A stretch of 35,347 nucleotides of DNA from Pseudonocardia halophobica. Its GTDB lineage: Bacteria > Actinomycetota > Actinomycetes > Mycobacteriales > Pseudonocardiaceae. Position 1 is the stretch's first letter; each line of letters starts with the position of its first letter. The notes beneath the pieces are model-generated. The model saw only the letters and a list, made by a program, of their open reading frames with translations. It searched no databases and had not been told where the DNA came from. Positions 1 through 6,885 of this stretch are shown piece after piece. The DNA lies in contig NZ_BSFQ01000058.1 in the NCBI RefSeq assembly GCF_027922425.1, forward strand, positions 1-35,347. Direction: 5' to 3'. Made by a program: the position numbers and the translations under genes.

Positions 1-975
1 GGTGGTCGGCGCGGGGGCGACCGTCAGCGGCTCGGCGGCCGGCGCGGCCTCGGGCTCCGCAGGCGCCGGCGGGGCGACGACGGCGAAGGCCTCGGTCGCG
101 GGCTCGGTGTCGGGCGCGGGGGGCGCGACGACGGCGACCGCGCGCGGGTCGAGCCGCCCCGTCTCCTCCGCCGCGGCGAAGCCGCCGGTGTCGAGCCGCC
201 CGGTGTCGTCGAACGCGTCGAACCGGCTGGAGTCCACCCGCCCGGTGTCCTCGAGTGCCGCGAACCGGCCGGAGTCCACCCGCCCCGTGTCGTCGAGGGC
301 GGTGAAGGCGCCGGAGTCGAGCCGGCCCGTGTCGTCGAGCGCCACGAACCGGCCGGAATCCACCCGCCCCGTGTCGTGGAGCGCGGTGAAGGCGCCCGGG
401 TCGAGTCGGCCCGTGTCCTGGAGCGAGGCGAACCCGCCGGTGTCGATGCGGCCGGTCGCGGTCGGGTCGCCCGCCGGATCGACCCGCGGCATCCCGCCCG
501 TGGGCGCCTCGTCGAACCAGCTGCCGCCCGCCGGGACGGTGTCCAACGCGCCGGGACCCACGGGAGCCTCGACCACGGGAGCCACCGGGACTGCGGGGAT
601 CGCCGCGAACGGGGCGGTGAAGGGCTCGGCCTCGACGTCCTCGGACCGGTCGAGCCAGGCGCCGCCCGCCTGCCCGGACCGCGTCCGCTCGGGCCCCGTC
701 TGCTCGGGCCCCGTCTGCTCGGAACCCGCCTCCTCGGCCTCGGTCCACCACGAGCCCGGCACGTACTCCGCGACCGGGTCGCCCGAGTCGGCGTACCCGC
801 GCAGGTCCTCGGCCAGGTCCGGGCCCTCGTCGGCGCCGTCGTCGTACTCCAGCCAGGGGCCCGGACGCAGGACCGGCGCGTCGGTCGCGACCGGCCGCTC
901 GGCGTGCTCCAGCGACTCGAGTCCCAGGCGGACCCGGACCGCGCGCCGGCGCGCGCGCGCAGATACGTCGACCAC
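1..975 (-). CDS. Probable resuscitation-promoting factor (RpfB-like), N-terminal part, open at left window edge
   Basis: The minus-strand frame that makes sense here has no stop between position 1140 and the window edge, so the gene is cut at its 3' side; 325 codons are visible. I start it at GTG 975, preceded by a GGAAG purine run, giving a basic N-terminus (VDVSARARRRAVRVRLGLE). The protein is then acidic and Pro/Ala-rich, with eight copies of a 14-residue repeat containing TGR(L/V)D(S/T/P)G. No DUF348, G5 or lysozyme-like Rpf domain is visible, but these would lie beyond the edge. The main argument for identity is position: metG-tatD-rpfB is the conserved actinobacterial order. RpfB is a cell-wall lytic transglycosylase that revives dormant cells. 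The long N-terminal extension is unlike mycobacterial RpfB, so another surface or division protein is possible. Confidence 0.5.
   Translation of the reverse strand, partial: MVDVSARARRRAVRVRLGLESLEHAERPVATDAPVLRPGPWLEYDDGADEGPDLAEDLRGYADSGDPVAEYVPGSWWTEAEEAGSEQTGPEQTGPERTRSGQAGGAWLDRSEDVEAEPFTAPFAAIPAVPVAPVVEAPVGPGALDTVPAGGSWFDEAPTGGMPRVDPAGDPTATGRIDTGGFASLQDTGRLDPGAFTALHDTGRVDSGRFVALDDTGRLDSGAFTALDDTGRVDSGRFAALEDTGRVDSSRFDAFDDTGRLDTGGFAAAEETGRLDPRAVAVVAPPAPDTEPATEAFAVVAPPAPAEPEAAPAAEPLTVAPAPTT
148..456 (-). repeat. 42-bp tandem repeat, 8 units, coding for a 14-aa repeat
   Basis: TGR codons recur exactly every 42 bp from 456 down to 162, eight times. The translated unit is TGRxD(S/T/P)GxFxALxD with small changes (for example TGRLDSGAFTALDD and TGRVDSGRFAALED). 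The frame is kept throughout, which supports the minus-strand reading of the host gene. Exact period with modest divergence suggests slipped-strand expansion kept by selection on the protein. Confidence 0.85.
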
Positions 976-1103
976 TGGCTTCCAGACGCTCGTCGGACCG
1001 GGCAGGGGTGGCGAGCGACGGTGACCGGGGCTGGCGGCGTGGGGGAACGCCCGGTCACTCGTCGCTGCACCGGTGCTGGGGAGCGGACCCCTCCCGGCTG
1101 GGC

Positions 1104-1120
1104 GATCACGGAACCGTAAC
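1104..1120 (-). promoter_or_regulatory. Possible regulatory box upstream of the rpfB-like gene
   Basis: Read on the minus strand this is GTTACGGTTCCGTGATC, two similar half-sites (GTTAC and GTGATC) spaced about one helical turn apart, in the roughly 200-bp region between tatD and the rpfB-like start. Motifs of the GTTAC-N-GTTAC kind precede rpf and cell-wall hydrolase genes in several actinobacteria and resemble MtrA sites. That comparison is from memory; only the half-site pair is seen. Confidence 0.3.
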
Positions 1121-1178
1121 GGGCCGTGCTCGCCCGCCTCGACCCCGACGCGCGCGGCAGCGCCGAACGGTGCGTCCG

Positions 1179-2060
1179 CTACGCCGAGCGCGGTGCCCGA
1201 CCGTCGGGCGACGTCACAGTCGCGACGGGCGGCAGGTCGGCGATCCCGAAGACCCGCTCGGCGTTGCGACCGGTGCTCGCGGCGAGCGCATCCGCCTGCA
1301 CGCCACGGACTTCGGCGAGGCCACGCACCGTCCACGGCAGACAGTAGGGCTCGTTGGCGCGGCCGCGGTGCGGGTGCGGGGTCAGGAACGGCGCATCCGT
1401 CTCGACGAGGAGGTGGTCGTCGTCGGGGATCGTGGCGGCCTCGCGGAGGGCCGCGGCGTTGCGGAAGGTCACCGGCCCGGCGAATGACAGAACGTAACCG
1501 GCATCGGCGCACTCCCGGGCCATCACGGCGTCGCCGGAGAAGCAGTGGAAGACCACGGTCTCCGGCGCGCCCTCCTCGCGGAGGATGCGCAGCACGTCGT
1601 CGTGCGCGTCCCGGTCGTGGATCATCAGCGGCTTGCCGAGCCGCTTGGCGAGGTCGATGTGCCGGCGGAAGGAGGCCTGCTGGGCCGCGGGCGGCGAGTA
1701 GTCCCAGTAGTAGTCCAGGCCCGTCTCGCCGACGGCCACCACGCGCGGGTCGGCGGCGAGCCGCTCGATCTCGGCGAACTCCTCGTCCGTGACGGCGGCG
1801 GTGCGGGTCGGGTGCAGCGCGACGGCCGCCACGACCCGCTCGTCCCAGTGCGCGGCCCGCACGGCCCACCGGGCGGCGGCGAGGTCGTCGGCCACCGTGA
1901 CCGCGCGGGTGACGCCGACGGCGGCGGCGCGGTCCATCGCGGCGGCGACGTCCTCGGCGGTCTCGCAGCCGCAGGCGTCGAGGTGGGTGTGGGCGTCGAC
2001 GGTCGGCGCGCCCAGCGGCTCCGGCTGGTCGGGTCGCTCGCGGCGTCCGTGCTGAGTCAC
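1179..2060 (-). CDS. tatD: TatD family metal-dependent hydrolase (DNase)
   Basis: This 293-residue protein has the usual size and motifs of the TatD amidohydrolase-like family: DAHTHLD near the N-terminus (metal ligands), GETGLDYYWDYSP, IHDRDAHDD, HCFSGD, and VETDAPFLTPHPHRGRANEP near the C-terminus, which together form the two-metal TIM-barrel site. Family members are 3'-5' exonucleases linked to DNA repair. It lies downstream of metG on the same strand, separated by a 67-bp gap filled mostly by a 42-bp palindrome, and upstream of the rpfB-like gene. The start is GTG 2060 with a GGGAG purine run just before it. Confidence 0.93.
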   Translation of the reverse strand: MTQHGRRERPDQPEPLGAPTVDAHTHLDACGCETAEDVAAAMDRAAAVGVTRAVTVADDLAAARWAVRAAHWDERVVAAVALHPTRTAAVTDEEFAEIERLAADPRVVAVGETGLDYYWDYSPPAAQQASFRRHIDLAKRLGKPLMIHDRDAHDDVLRILREEGAPETVVFHCFSGDAVMARECADAGYVLSFAGPVTFRNAAALREAATIPDDDHLLVETDAPFLTPHPHRGRANEPYCLPWTVRGLAEVRGVQADALAASTGRNAERVFGIADLPPVATVTSPDGRAPRSA

Positions 2061-2083
2061 CGTTCTCCCAGGTCGGCGGGGGT

Positions 2084-2125
2084 CGTGCGCGCCGAGTGCC
2101 GCTCTAGGGGCACTCGGCGCTCACG
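2084..2125. repeat. 42-bp dispersed palindrome, copy 1 (metG-tatD gap)
   Basis: Two 17-bp arms with one mismatch flank an 8-nt centre (GCTCTAGG); the outer ends read CGTG and CACG. It occupies most of the gap between metG and tatD, two genes on the same strand, so it is not simply a terminator between convergent genes. It is the most diverged of the five copies within its arms: the AACTGCC/GGCAGT core is replaced by GAGTGCC/GGCACTC, with both arms changed together, which preserves pairing. Confidence 0.85.
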
Positions 2126-2127
2126 GG

Positions 2128-3918
2128 TCACTTCTGGATCGGCGCCCACTCCGGGCCGGTCTCCCCGAGCTCGGGGGCGAGCTTGGCGAACAGCGGGGTC
2201 GGCTTGGCCAGCGGGCGGCCGACCTCGATGGGCCGGGACTCCCACGTCGCCTGCTGCTCGGTGTAGTCCCCGGTGAGGACGGAGTAGTCCGGGCCGTCGC
2301 CGAGGTCCTCGACCTGCCGGATCTCCGGCTGGGCCGCCCACACGCCCTCGCCGCCCAGCGCCTCGTGCACCTTCTGCGCGGCGTGCGGCAGGAACGGGGT
2401 GAGCAGCGTGTTCGCGTCGGACACCACCTGCAGGGCGGTGTGCAGGATCGTGTCCCGGCGGTCCGGGTCGTCCTTGCGCTTCCACGGCTCCTGGTCGGAG
2501 ATGTACTTGTTCGCCGCGCCGACGACCCGCATGGCCTCCGTGACCGCCTGCTTGAAGCGGTTGCGCCGCAACAGGTCCCCGACGGTGTCGAACCCGGCCC
2601 GGGAGGTGGCGAGCAGCGCCGCGTCGGCCTCGGTCGGCGCCGTGGGCTTCGGGATCGCGCCCACGTTCTTGTGCGCCATCGAGACCGAGCGGTTGACGAG
2701 GTTGCCCCACTCGTTGGCCAGCTCGAAGTTGATCCGGCGGACGAACTCCTCCCAGGTGAAGTCCGTGTCCTGGTTCTCCGGCCCGGCGACGGCGATGAAG
2801 TACCGCAGCGCGTCCGGCCCGAACTCCCGCAGGAAGTCCCCGACGTAGATCACGGTGCCGCGGGAGGTCGAGAACTTCGACCCGCTCATCGTGAGGTACT
2901 CCGACGACACGATCTCACTGGGCAGGTTCAGCGTGCCGAACGCGCCGGGCTCGCCGCCGTGGTCGCCCTCGCCGTTCTGCCCCAGCAGGATCGCCGGCCA
3001 CATCACCGAGTGGAAGGTGATGTTGTCCTTGCCCATGAAGTAGTAGCCCTGGGCGGCCGGGTCGGTCCACCACTGCTTCCACGCGTCCGGGTCGGAGCCG
3101 CGCCGGGCCCACTCGATGGACGCCGAGAGGTAGCCGATGACGGCGTCGAACCAGACGTAGATCTTCTTGAGCGGGTTGTCCGACCAGCCGTCGAGCGGCA
3201 CCGGGACGCCCCAGTCGAGGTCGCGGGTGATCGCCCGCGGCTTGAGGTCCTCGATGAGGTTGGCGCTGAACTTGAGCACGTTCGGCCGCCAGTCCGTGCG
3301 CGTGGACAGCCAGCGGCCCAGCGACTCCGCGAAGGCGGGCAGGTCGAGGAAGAAGTGCTCGGTCTCGACGAACTTGGGCGTCTCGCCGTTGATCCGCGAC
3401 CGCGGGTCGATCAGGTCGGCGGGGTCGAGCTGATTGCCGCAGTTGTCGCACTGGTCGCCGCGCGCGCCGTCGTACCCGCAGATCGGGCAGGTGCCCTCGA
3501 CGTAGCGGTCCGGCAGCGTGCGCCCCGTCGACGGGCTGATCGCGCCCATCTGCGTCTTCGGGACGATGTACCCGTTCTTGTACAGCGACAGGAACATCTG
3601 CTGCGTGACGTCGTAGTGGTTCGACGTCGTGGTCCGGGTGAACAGGTCGTACGACAGCCCGAGGCCCTGCAGGTCCTCGGTGATGACCTTGTTGTACTTG
3701 TCGGCGAGCTGCCGCGGGGTCAGCCCCTCCGCGTCGGCCTGCACCTGGATCGGGGTGCCGTGCTCGTCCGTGCCGCTGACCATGAGCACCCGGTCGCCCG
3801 TCATCCGCCGGAAGCGCGAGAAGACGTCGGAGGGCACACCGAAGCCGGAGACGTGGCCGATGTGCCGCGGACCGTTGGCGTACGGCCACGCCACGGCGGT
3901 CAGCACGGAGGAGCTCAT
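2128..3918 (-). CDS. metG: Methionyl-tRNA synthetase
   Basis: The 596-residue product charges tRNA-Met. The class I signature HIGH is at residues 19-22, the KMSKS loop appears as KFSTSRG within LTMSGSKFSTSRG, and a four-cysteine zinc knuckle (CPICGYDG then CDNCGNQ) sits in the connective domain. The reading frame stays open far upstream, but homology begins at ATG 3918. On the minus strand a TACGCT hexamer ends 6 nt before this ATG, indicating a leaderless mRNA. There is no C-terminal EMAP/tRNA-binding domain, as usual for actinobacterial enzymes. tatD lies downstream. Confidence 0.97.
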   Translation of the reverse strand: MSSSVLTAVAWPYANGPRHIGHVSGFGVPSDVFSRFRRMTGDRVLMVSGTDEHGTPIQVQADAEGLTPRQLADKYNKVITEDLQGLGLSYDLFTRTTTSNHYDVTQQMFLSLYKNGYIVPKTQMGAISPSTGRTLPDRYVEGTCPICGYDGARGDQCDNCGNQLDPADLIDPRSRINGETPKFVETEHFFLDLPAFAESLGRWLSTRTDWRPNVLKFSANLIEDLKPRAITRDLDWGVPVPLDGWSDNPLKKIYVWFDAVIGYLSASIEWARRGSDPDAWKQWWTDPAAQGYYFMGKDNITFHSVMWPAILLGQNGEGDHGGEPGAFGTLNLPSEIVSSEYLTMSGSKFSTSRGTVIYVGDFLREFGPDALRYFIAVAGPENQDTDFTWEEFVRRINFELANEWGNLVNRSVSMAHKNVGAIPKPTAPTEADAALLATSRAGFDTVGDLLRRNRFKQAVTEAMRVVGAANKYISDQEPWKRKDDPDRRDTILHTALQVVSDANTLLTPFLPHAAQKVHEALGGEGVWAAQPEIRQVEDLGDGPDYSVLTGDYTEQQATWESRPIEVGRPLAKPTPLFAKLAPELGETGPEWAPIQK

Positions 3919-3924
3919 GTGACC

Positions 3925-3930
3925 AGCGTA
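3925..3930 (-). promoter_or_regulatory. Leaderless -10 element of metG
   Basis: On the minus strand TACGCT ends 6 nt before the metG ATG at 3918. This TANNNT spacing is typical of actinobacterial promoters whose transcript begins at the start codon. Confidence 0.6.
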
Positions 3931-4001
3931 TGCCCGGCGGTGAACCGGCTTTCCGCCGCCCACGGGAGGGTGTTCCGCGGCCCGCCCGCGCGGCCCGCCG
4001 C

Positions 4002-4007
4002 TACGGT
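4002..4007 (+). promoter_or_regulatory. Leaderless -10 element of the TetR-family gene
   Basis: TACGGT ends 7 nt before ATG 4015, and no convincing Shine-Dalgarno sequence precedes that ATG. metG is divergent, so the 96-bp gap holds both promoters. Confidence 0.6.
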
Positions 4008-4014
4008 GTCCGGC

Positions 4015-4605
4015 ATGGAGGCCGGGAGCGCCGACGGGTCCGGGGCCGACCACCGCGCCGCGTTCCGGGACGCGGCCCTGCAGCTGTGGGCCGACGCGGG
4101 GTGGGCCGCCGTGACCGTCCCCGCGGTGTGCGCCGCCACCGGGCTCACCGAGGCGGACTTCGCCGCCGCATACGACTCCCCCGAGGACCTGCTGGGCGAG
4201 GTCTTCGACGAGGGCACCGAGGAGCGCACCGCCCTGGTGCTGCGCGCGATGGAGGCGGCCCCGCGGAACCGGATCGCGCAGATCCGAGCCGGGCTCGACG
4301 CCCTGGCCGGCTTCTTCGAGCGCGACCCGCGCCAGGTCGTCGCGCTGGCCGAGGCGATCGGCTGCCCACCGCTGCGCCGGCGCCGGCGGGCCACGACCCA
4401 GGGCTTCGCCGCGCTGATCGGCGCCGAGACCAGCAGGCTGCCGAACCCGCCCGACCCGCGCGAGGTCCGGGCCGCGGCGCAGTTCTGCATCGCCGGCTTC
4501 CACGAGCTGTTGTTCGCCTGGTTCGACCCGGACAGCCCGGTCGATCGCGACCTGGTGGTCGACCACGCCGCCCGGCTCTTCGAGGCCTGCCTGTCCGTCC
4601 GGTGA
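4015..4605 (+). CDS. TetR/AcrR family transcriptional regulator
   Basis: The 196-residue protein opens with a helix-turn-helix of TetR type (FRDAALQLWADAGWAAVTVP, then VCAATGLTEADFAAAYDSPEDLLGEVF), followed by an all-helical C-terminal half suited to ligand binding and dimer formation. The frame is open upstream within the metG antisense, but the ATG at 4015 directly follows a promoter-like hexamer and starts just ahead of the HTH. It is divergent from metG; its target is unknown. The last codons and stop lie within a 31-bp perfect tandem duplication. Confidence 0.88.
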   Translation: MEAGSADGSGADHRAAFRDAALQLWADAGWAAVTVPAVCAATGLTEADFAAAYDSPEDLLGEVFDEGTEERTALVLRAMEAAPRNRIAQIRAGLDALAGFFERDPRQVVALAEAIGCPPLRRRRRATTQGFAALIGAETSRLPNPPDPREVRAAAQFCIAGFHELLFAWFDPDSPVDRDLVVDHAARLFEACLSVR

Positions 4606-4650
4606 CGACCGGGGCCGGCGCCTGTCCGTCCGGTGACGACCGGGGCCGGC
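4589..4650 (+). repeat. 31-bp perfect tandem duplication across the stop codon of the TetR gene
   Basis: Positions 4589-4619 and 4620-4650 are identical. The first copy contains the last codons and TGA of the TetR-family gene; the second places a copy of that tail immediately downstream. Perfect identity suggests a recent slippage or duplication event. Confidence 0.9.
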
Positions 4651-4755
4651 GGCGCGAACGCCCGCTCGACGGGGCCGCCCGCACGGCCCGGCGGTGGCTC
4701 GACCATCCTTGCCCGGACCGGGGTCGGGACCACAGCGACGGGCGGGTGAGGCCGG

Positions 4756-5199
4756 GTGTTCGAGCAGACGGGGTCCCCTCCGGGCCCCCCGGGCCCGCGG
4801 GACGGGACGATGCCCGGCACGGCGTGGGGCATCCGCGTCCCCGGCGAGGCGTGGACGGTGGGCCTCGTCCGCGGCGCGCTGCGGGTCTGGCTCGGCACGG
4901 TCGGCTGGGCGGACGGGCACACCGACGACATCGTCACGGCCACCGTCGAGGCACTGATCCACGCGCTGCAGCACGCCCACCCCACCCGGATCGAGGGCGG
5001 CCCGCTCTGGCTCGAGGCCGGCGTCGTCGCGAGCCCGGGGTCCCGGCACGTCGAGATCGCGCTGCGGCCCGGGGGCGCGACCTCCGCGGACGAGCTCCCC
5101 GCACCCGTCCGCGACCTGACCGCCGCCGTCGACGTGCACCCCACCGACGGCCCGGCCTGGGACAGCCACGTCCTCCTGCGCAGCCACCCCAACCCGTGA
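4756..5199 (+). CDS. Small protein resembling a degenerate RsbW-like ATPase fold
   Basis: The frame encodes 147 residues from GTG 4756, or 129 from ATG 4810. The stretch VTATVEALIHALQHAHPTRI, followed by alternating strand-like segments (LWLEAGVVA, HVEIALRPGG), recalls the ELVTNAVRH helix and following sheet of anti-sigma factor kinases. The N-box asparagine is absent and no glycine-rich ATP lid is evident, so catalysis is unlikely. The first 18 residues are Pro/Gly-rich and may not be translated. Its stop codon overlaps the left end of a 42-bp palindrome. It may belong with the upstream TetR gene, but this is weak. Confidence 0.5.
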   Translation: MFEQTGSPPGPPGPRDGTMPGTAWGIRVPGEAWTVGLVRGALRVWLGTVGWADGHTDDIVTATVEALIHALQHAHPTRIEGGPLWLEAGVVASPGSRHVEIALRPGGATSADELPAPVRDLTAAVDVHPTDGPAWDSHVLLRSHPNP

Positions 5200-5236
5200 G
5201 TGCGAACTGCCCCTAGAGGGGCAGTCCGCGCTCACG
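5195..5236. repeat. 42-bp dispersed palindrome, copy 2 (between convergent genes)
   Basis: The element begins CGTGAGTGCGAACTGCC, has a CTAGAGG centre, and ends with the near-complementary arm closing in CTCACG. It contains the TGA of the upstream gene (5197-5199) and ends 27 bp before the stop of the convergent gene. A bidirectional terminator role is plausible here. Confidence 0.85.
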
Positions 5237-5263
5237 ACCCCCGATGACCTGCGGAGACGCGCC

Positions 5264-6178
5264 TCAGCCGGCGAACCGCTTGGCCGGGTCGGGCGGCGCG
5301 GCCCCGGCGCCGACCAGCGCGTCCGACCAGGCGCACAGCTGCTTGGTCAGGGTGTCGAGCTCGCCCCCGATCGCCTCGACCACGGACTGCTGCATCCGGT
5401 CCGTGCGCCGCTCCAGCTCCGCGCGGTACGACAGCCCCGCCTCGGTCAGCCGGTCCCCGGCGAGGAGGCCGCGGGCGCGAAGCCGGTCCGCCGCCGCGTC
5501 GATCTGCGCGTCGGACCAGCCCCGGGTGACGGTGTAGCTGCGGAAGGCGTACCCGCACCACAGCTCGGTCAGCAGGTTCATCCCGACCGGGTCGAGGCCC
5601 TCGACCGCGCAGACCGCCAGGTGCGAGTCGCCGCGGTGCTCGCGCAGCAGGTGGCAGGCGTGGACCAGGCCGGCGAGCGGATCGCCCGGCCAGTGGTCGG
5701 CGGTGAGCCCCGTGAACAGCGGCCGGGCGGTGCGGTCGGCCGCGTCGATCCCGCGGCGCAGCAGCGTGACGGCGCGGGCGGCGTCGTCGTCGATGTCGCC
5801 GAGCACCCGGCGCAGGGTCCGGCCCGGCGCCTCGATCCGGACCCGGACGACATCCTCGCGGCGCAGCGCGACCCGCCCGGCCTCGTACTGCGGCGTGATC
5901 AGCTCGGGTGTGAACACCCCCAGCGCGACGACGGCCAGCGGGGCCGGCGGCGTGCCCAGCGCCGCTGCGCGCTGCCAGACGTAGGCGGCGAAGTAGTCGT
6001 CGAGCCCGAGTTCGGCGTACGCCTCCGCGGCCTCGGGCGACCAGATCGACAGGCACGCCAGCGGCTCGATCGCGTCGCGCAGCGCGCGGGCCGGGCTCGG
6101 GCTCGTGGCGGCGGGCGGGAGGGGCCGCGGCTCCGGCGGGGCCGCGAAGAACAGGTCGCGCATGGTCGGGTAGTCCAC
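5264..6178 (-). CDS. SCO6745 family protein (MarR-like helix-turn-helix)
   Basis: The 304-residue protein matches in layout the actinobacterial SCO6745 family: a leading region with AIEPLACLSIWSPEAAEAYAELGLDDYFAAYVWQRAAALG, a central HACHLLREHRGDSHLAVCAVEGLDP stretch, and a C-terminal winged-helix-like part (GWSDAQIDAAADRLRARGLL, then LTEAGLSYRAELERRTD). The family is predicted to be regulatory; no ligand is known to me. I keep GTG 6178, preceded by GGAG at good spacing; ATG 6163 is an alternative. The recognition is from memory of the family pattern. Confidence 0.8.
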   Translation of the reverse strand: MDYPTMRDLFFAAPPEPRPLPPAATSPSPARALRDAIEPLACLSIWSPEAAEAYAELGLDDYFAAYVWQRAAALGTPPAPLAVVALGVFTPELITPQYEAGRVALRREDVVRVRIEAPGRTLRRVLGDIDDDAARAVTLLRRGIDAADRTARPLFTGLTADHWPGDPLAGLVHACHLLREHRGDSHLAVCAVEGLDPVGMNLLTELWCGYAFRSYTVTRGWSDAQIDAAADRLRARGLLAGDRLTEAGLSYRAELERRTDRMQQSVVEAIGGELDTLTKQLCAWSDALVGAGAAPPDPAKRFAG

Positions 6179-6290
6179 GACGGCTCCGATCCGACGACGG
6201 TGGGACGACCGCCGAGTATCGCCCCGTTCGTCCGGTTCGAGCAGTACGCAGAGGTGCGTACGTGGGACGGAACCGCAGATCAGCGGGGCT

Positions 6291-6332
6291 CGTGAGTGCG
6301 AACTGCCGCTCTAGGGGCAGTCGGCACTCACG
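6291..6332. repeat. 42-bp dispersed palindrome, copy 3 (between divergent genes)
   Basis: This copy starts CGTGAGTGCGAACTGCC, has a GCTCTAGG centre and ends CGGCACTCACG. It lies between two divergently transcribed genes (starts at 6178 and 6400), where no terminator is required. This argues that the family is a dispersed repeat, not only a transcription stop. Confidence 0.85.
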
Positions 6333-6387
6333 GGTCGGCCGGCGCCCGCGATCGATCCTCCGCGGCCGGACGTCACGATCGTCCGGT

Positions 6388-6393
6388 TACGGT
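6388..6393 (+). promoter_or_regulatory. Leaderless -10 element of the khtT-like gene; decides its start
   Basis: TACGGT ends 6 nt before GTG 6400. This favours GTG 6400 over GTG 6406, which would instead use the GGGGAGG at 6394-6400 as a ribosome site. Both starts are in frame. Confidence 0.5.
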
Positions 6394-6399
6394 GGGGAG

Positions 6400-6882
6400 G
6401 TGAACGTGGAGGTCACTCCCCTGCCCGGGATCGGCGTGCGCAAGGACTTCGCCCTGCGCAACGGCCGGCGCGTCGGTGTCGTCACCCATCGCGACGGCCA
6501 GATCGAGCTGATCCTGTCCAAGTCCGACGACCCGGACGCCTGCCTGGCCGAGCTGCCGCTGACCGCCGAGGAGGCCTCGGCGCTGGCCAACCTGCTCGGC
6601 GCGCCGCAGCTCGTGGCGCAGCTCAACGAGGAGCACAAGGATCTCCCCGGGATCCACACCCGGCAGATCCCGGTGGTCGACAACAGCCCGTACGACGGCC
6701 GGACGCTGGGCGACACCGCCCTGCGGACCCGGACGAGCGTCTCGGTGGTCGCGGTGATGCGAGCCGGCCAGGCGCACCCGTCGCCCACGCCCGACTTCAC
6801 CCTGACCGCCGGGGACCTGCTGGTCACCGTCGGCACGTCCGAGGGGCTCGACAACGCCGTCAAGATCCTCAAGAACGGATAG
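6400..6882 (+). CDS. khtT: KhtT-like regulatory subunit of a cation/proton antiporter (TrkA-C domain)
   Basis: This 160-residue soluble protein has an N-terminal domain (VEVTPLPGIGVRKDFALRNG) typical of KhtT-type subunits and a C-terminal TrkA-C (RCK-C) domain from about residue 90 (LPVVDNSPYDG-like segment, then LTAGDLLVTVGTSEGLDNAV). In Bacillus, KhtT binds a nucleotide and gates the membrane antiporter KhtU. The next gene starts 3 nt after this stop and encodes such an antiporter, so the two form an operon. The start is set by a leaderless-type promoter; a start two codons later is possible. The symbol is by analogy with Bacillus. Confidence 0.85.
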   Translation: MNVEVTPLPGIGVRKDFALRNGRRVGVVTHRDGQIELILSKSDDPDACLAELPLTAEEASALANLLGAPQLVAQLNEEHKDLPGIHTRQIPVVDNSPYDGRTLGDTALRTRTSVSVVAVMRAGQAHPSPTPDFTLTAGDLLVTVGTSEGLDNAVKILKNG

Positions 6883-6885
6883 CCC

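Noticed and set aside
2..1024. Plus-strand frame of 340 residues and minus-strand frame 24-1109 over the 42-bp repeats
   Set aside because: Both are shadows. The third minus frame, open to the window edge, gives an acidic, balanced repeat (TGRLDSGAFTALDD) instead of Ser/Arg-rich noise.
976..1178. A c-di-AMP (ydaO) or other riboswitch ahead of the rpfB-like gene
   Set aside because: Some rpf genes have such leaders, but I could not find the conserved ydaO core; only a short GGGG/CCCC hairpin and a GTTAC-type box are visible.
2128..5235. A 1035-residue minus-strand frame extending metG upstream
   Set aside because: Homology begins at ATG 3918 beside a leaderless promoter; the extra N-terminus is antisense to the TetR-family gene and the following gene and has shadow-like composition.
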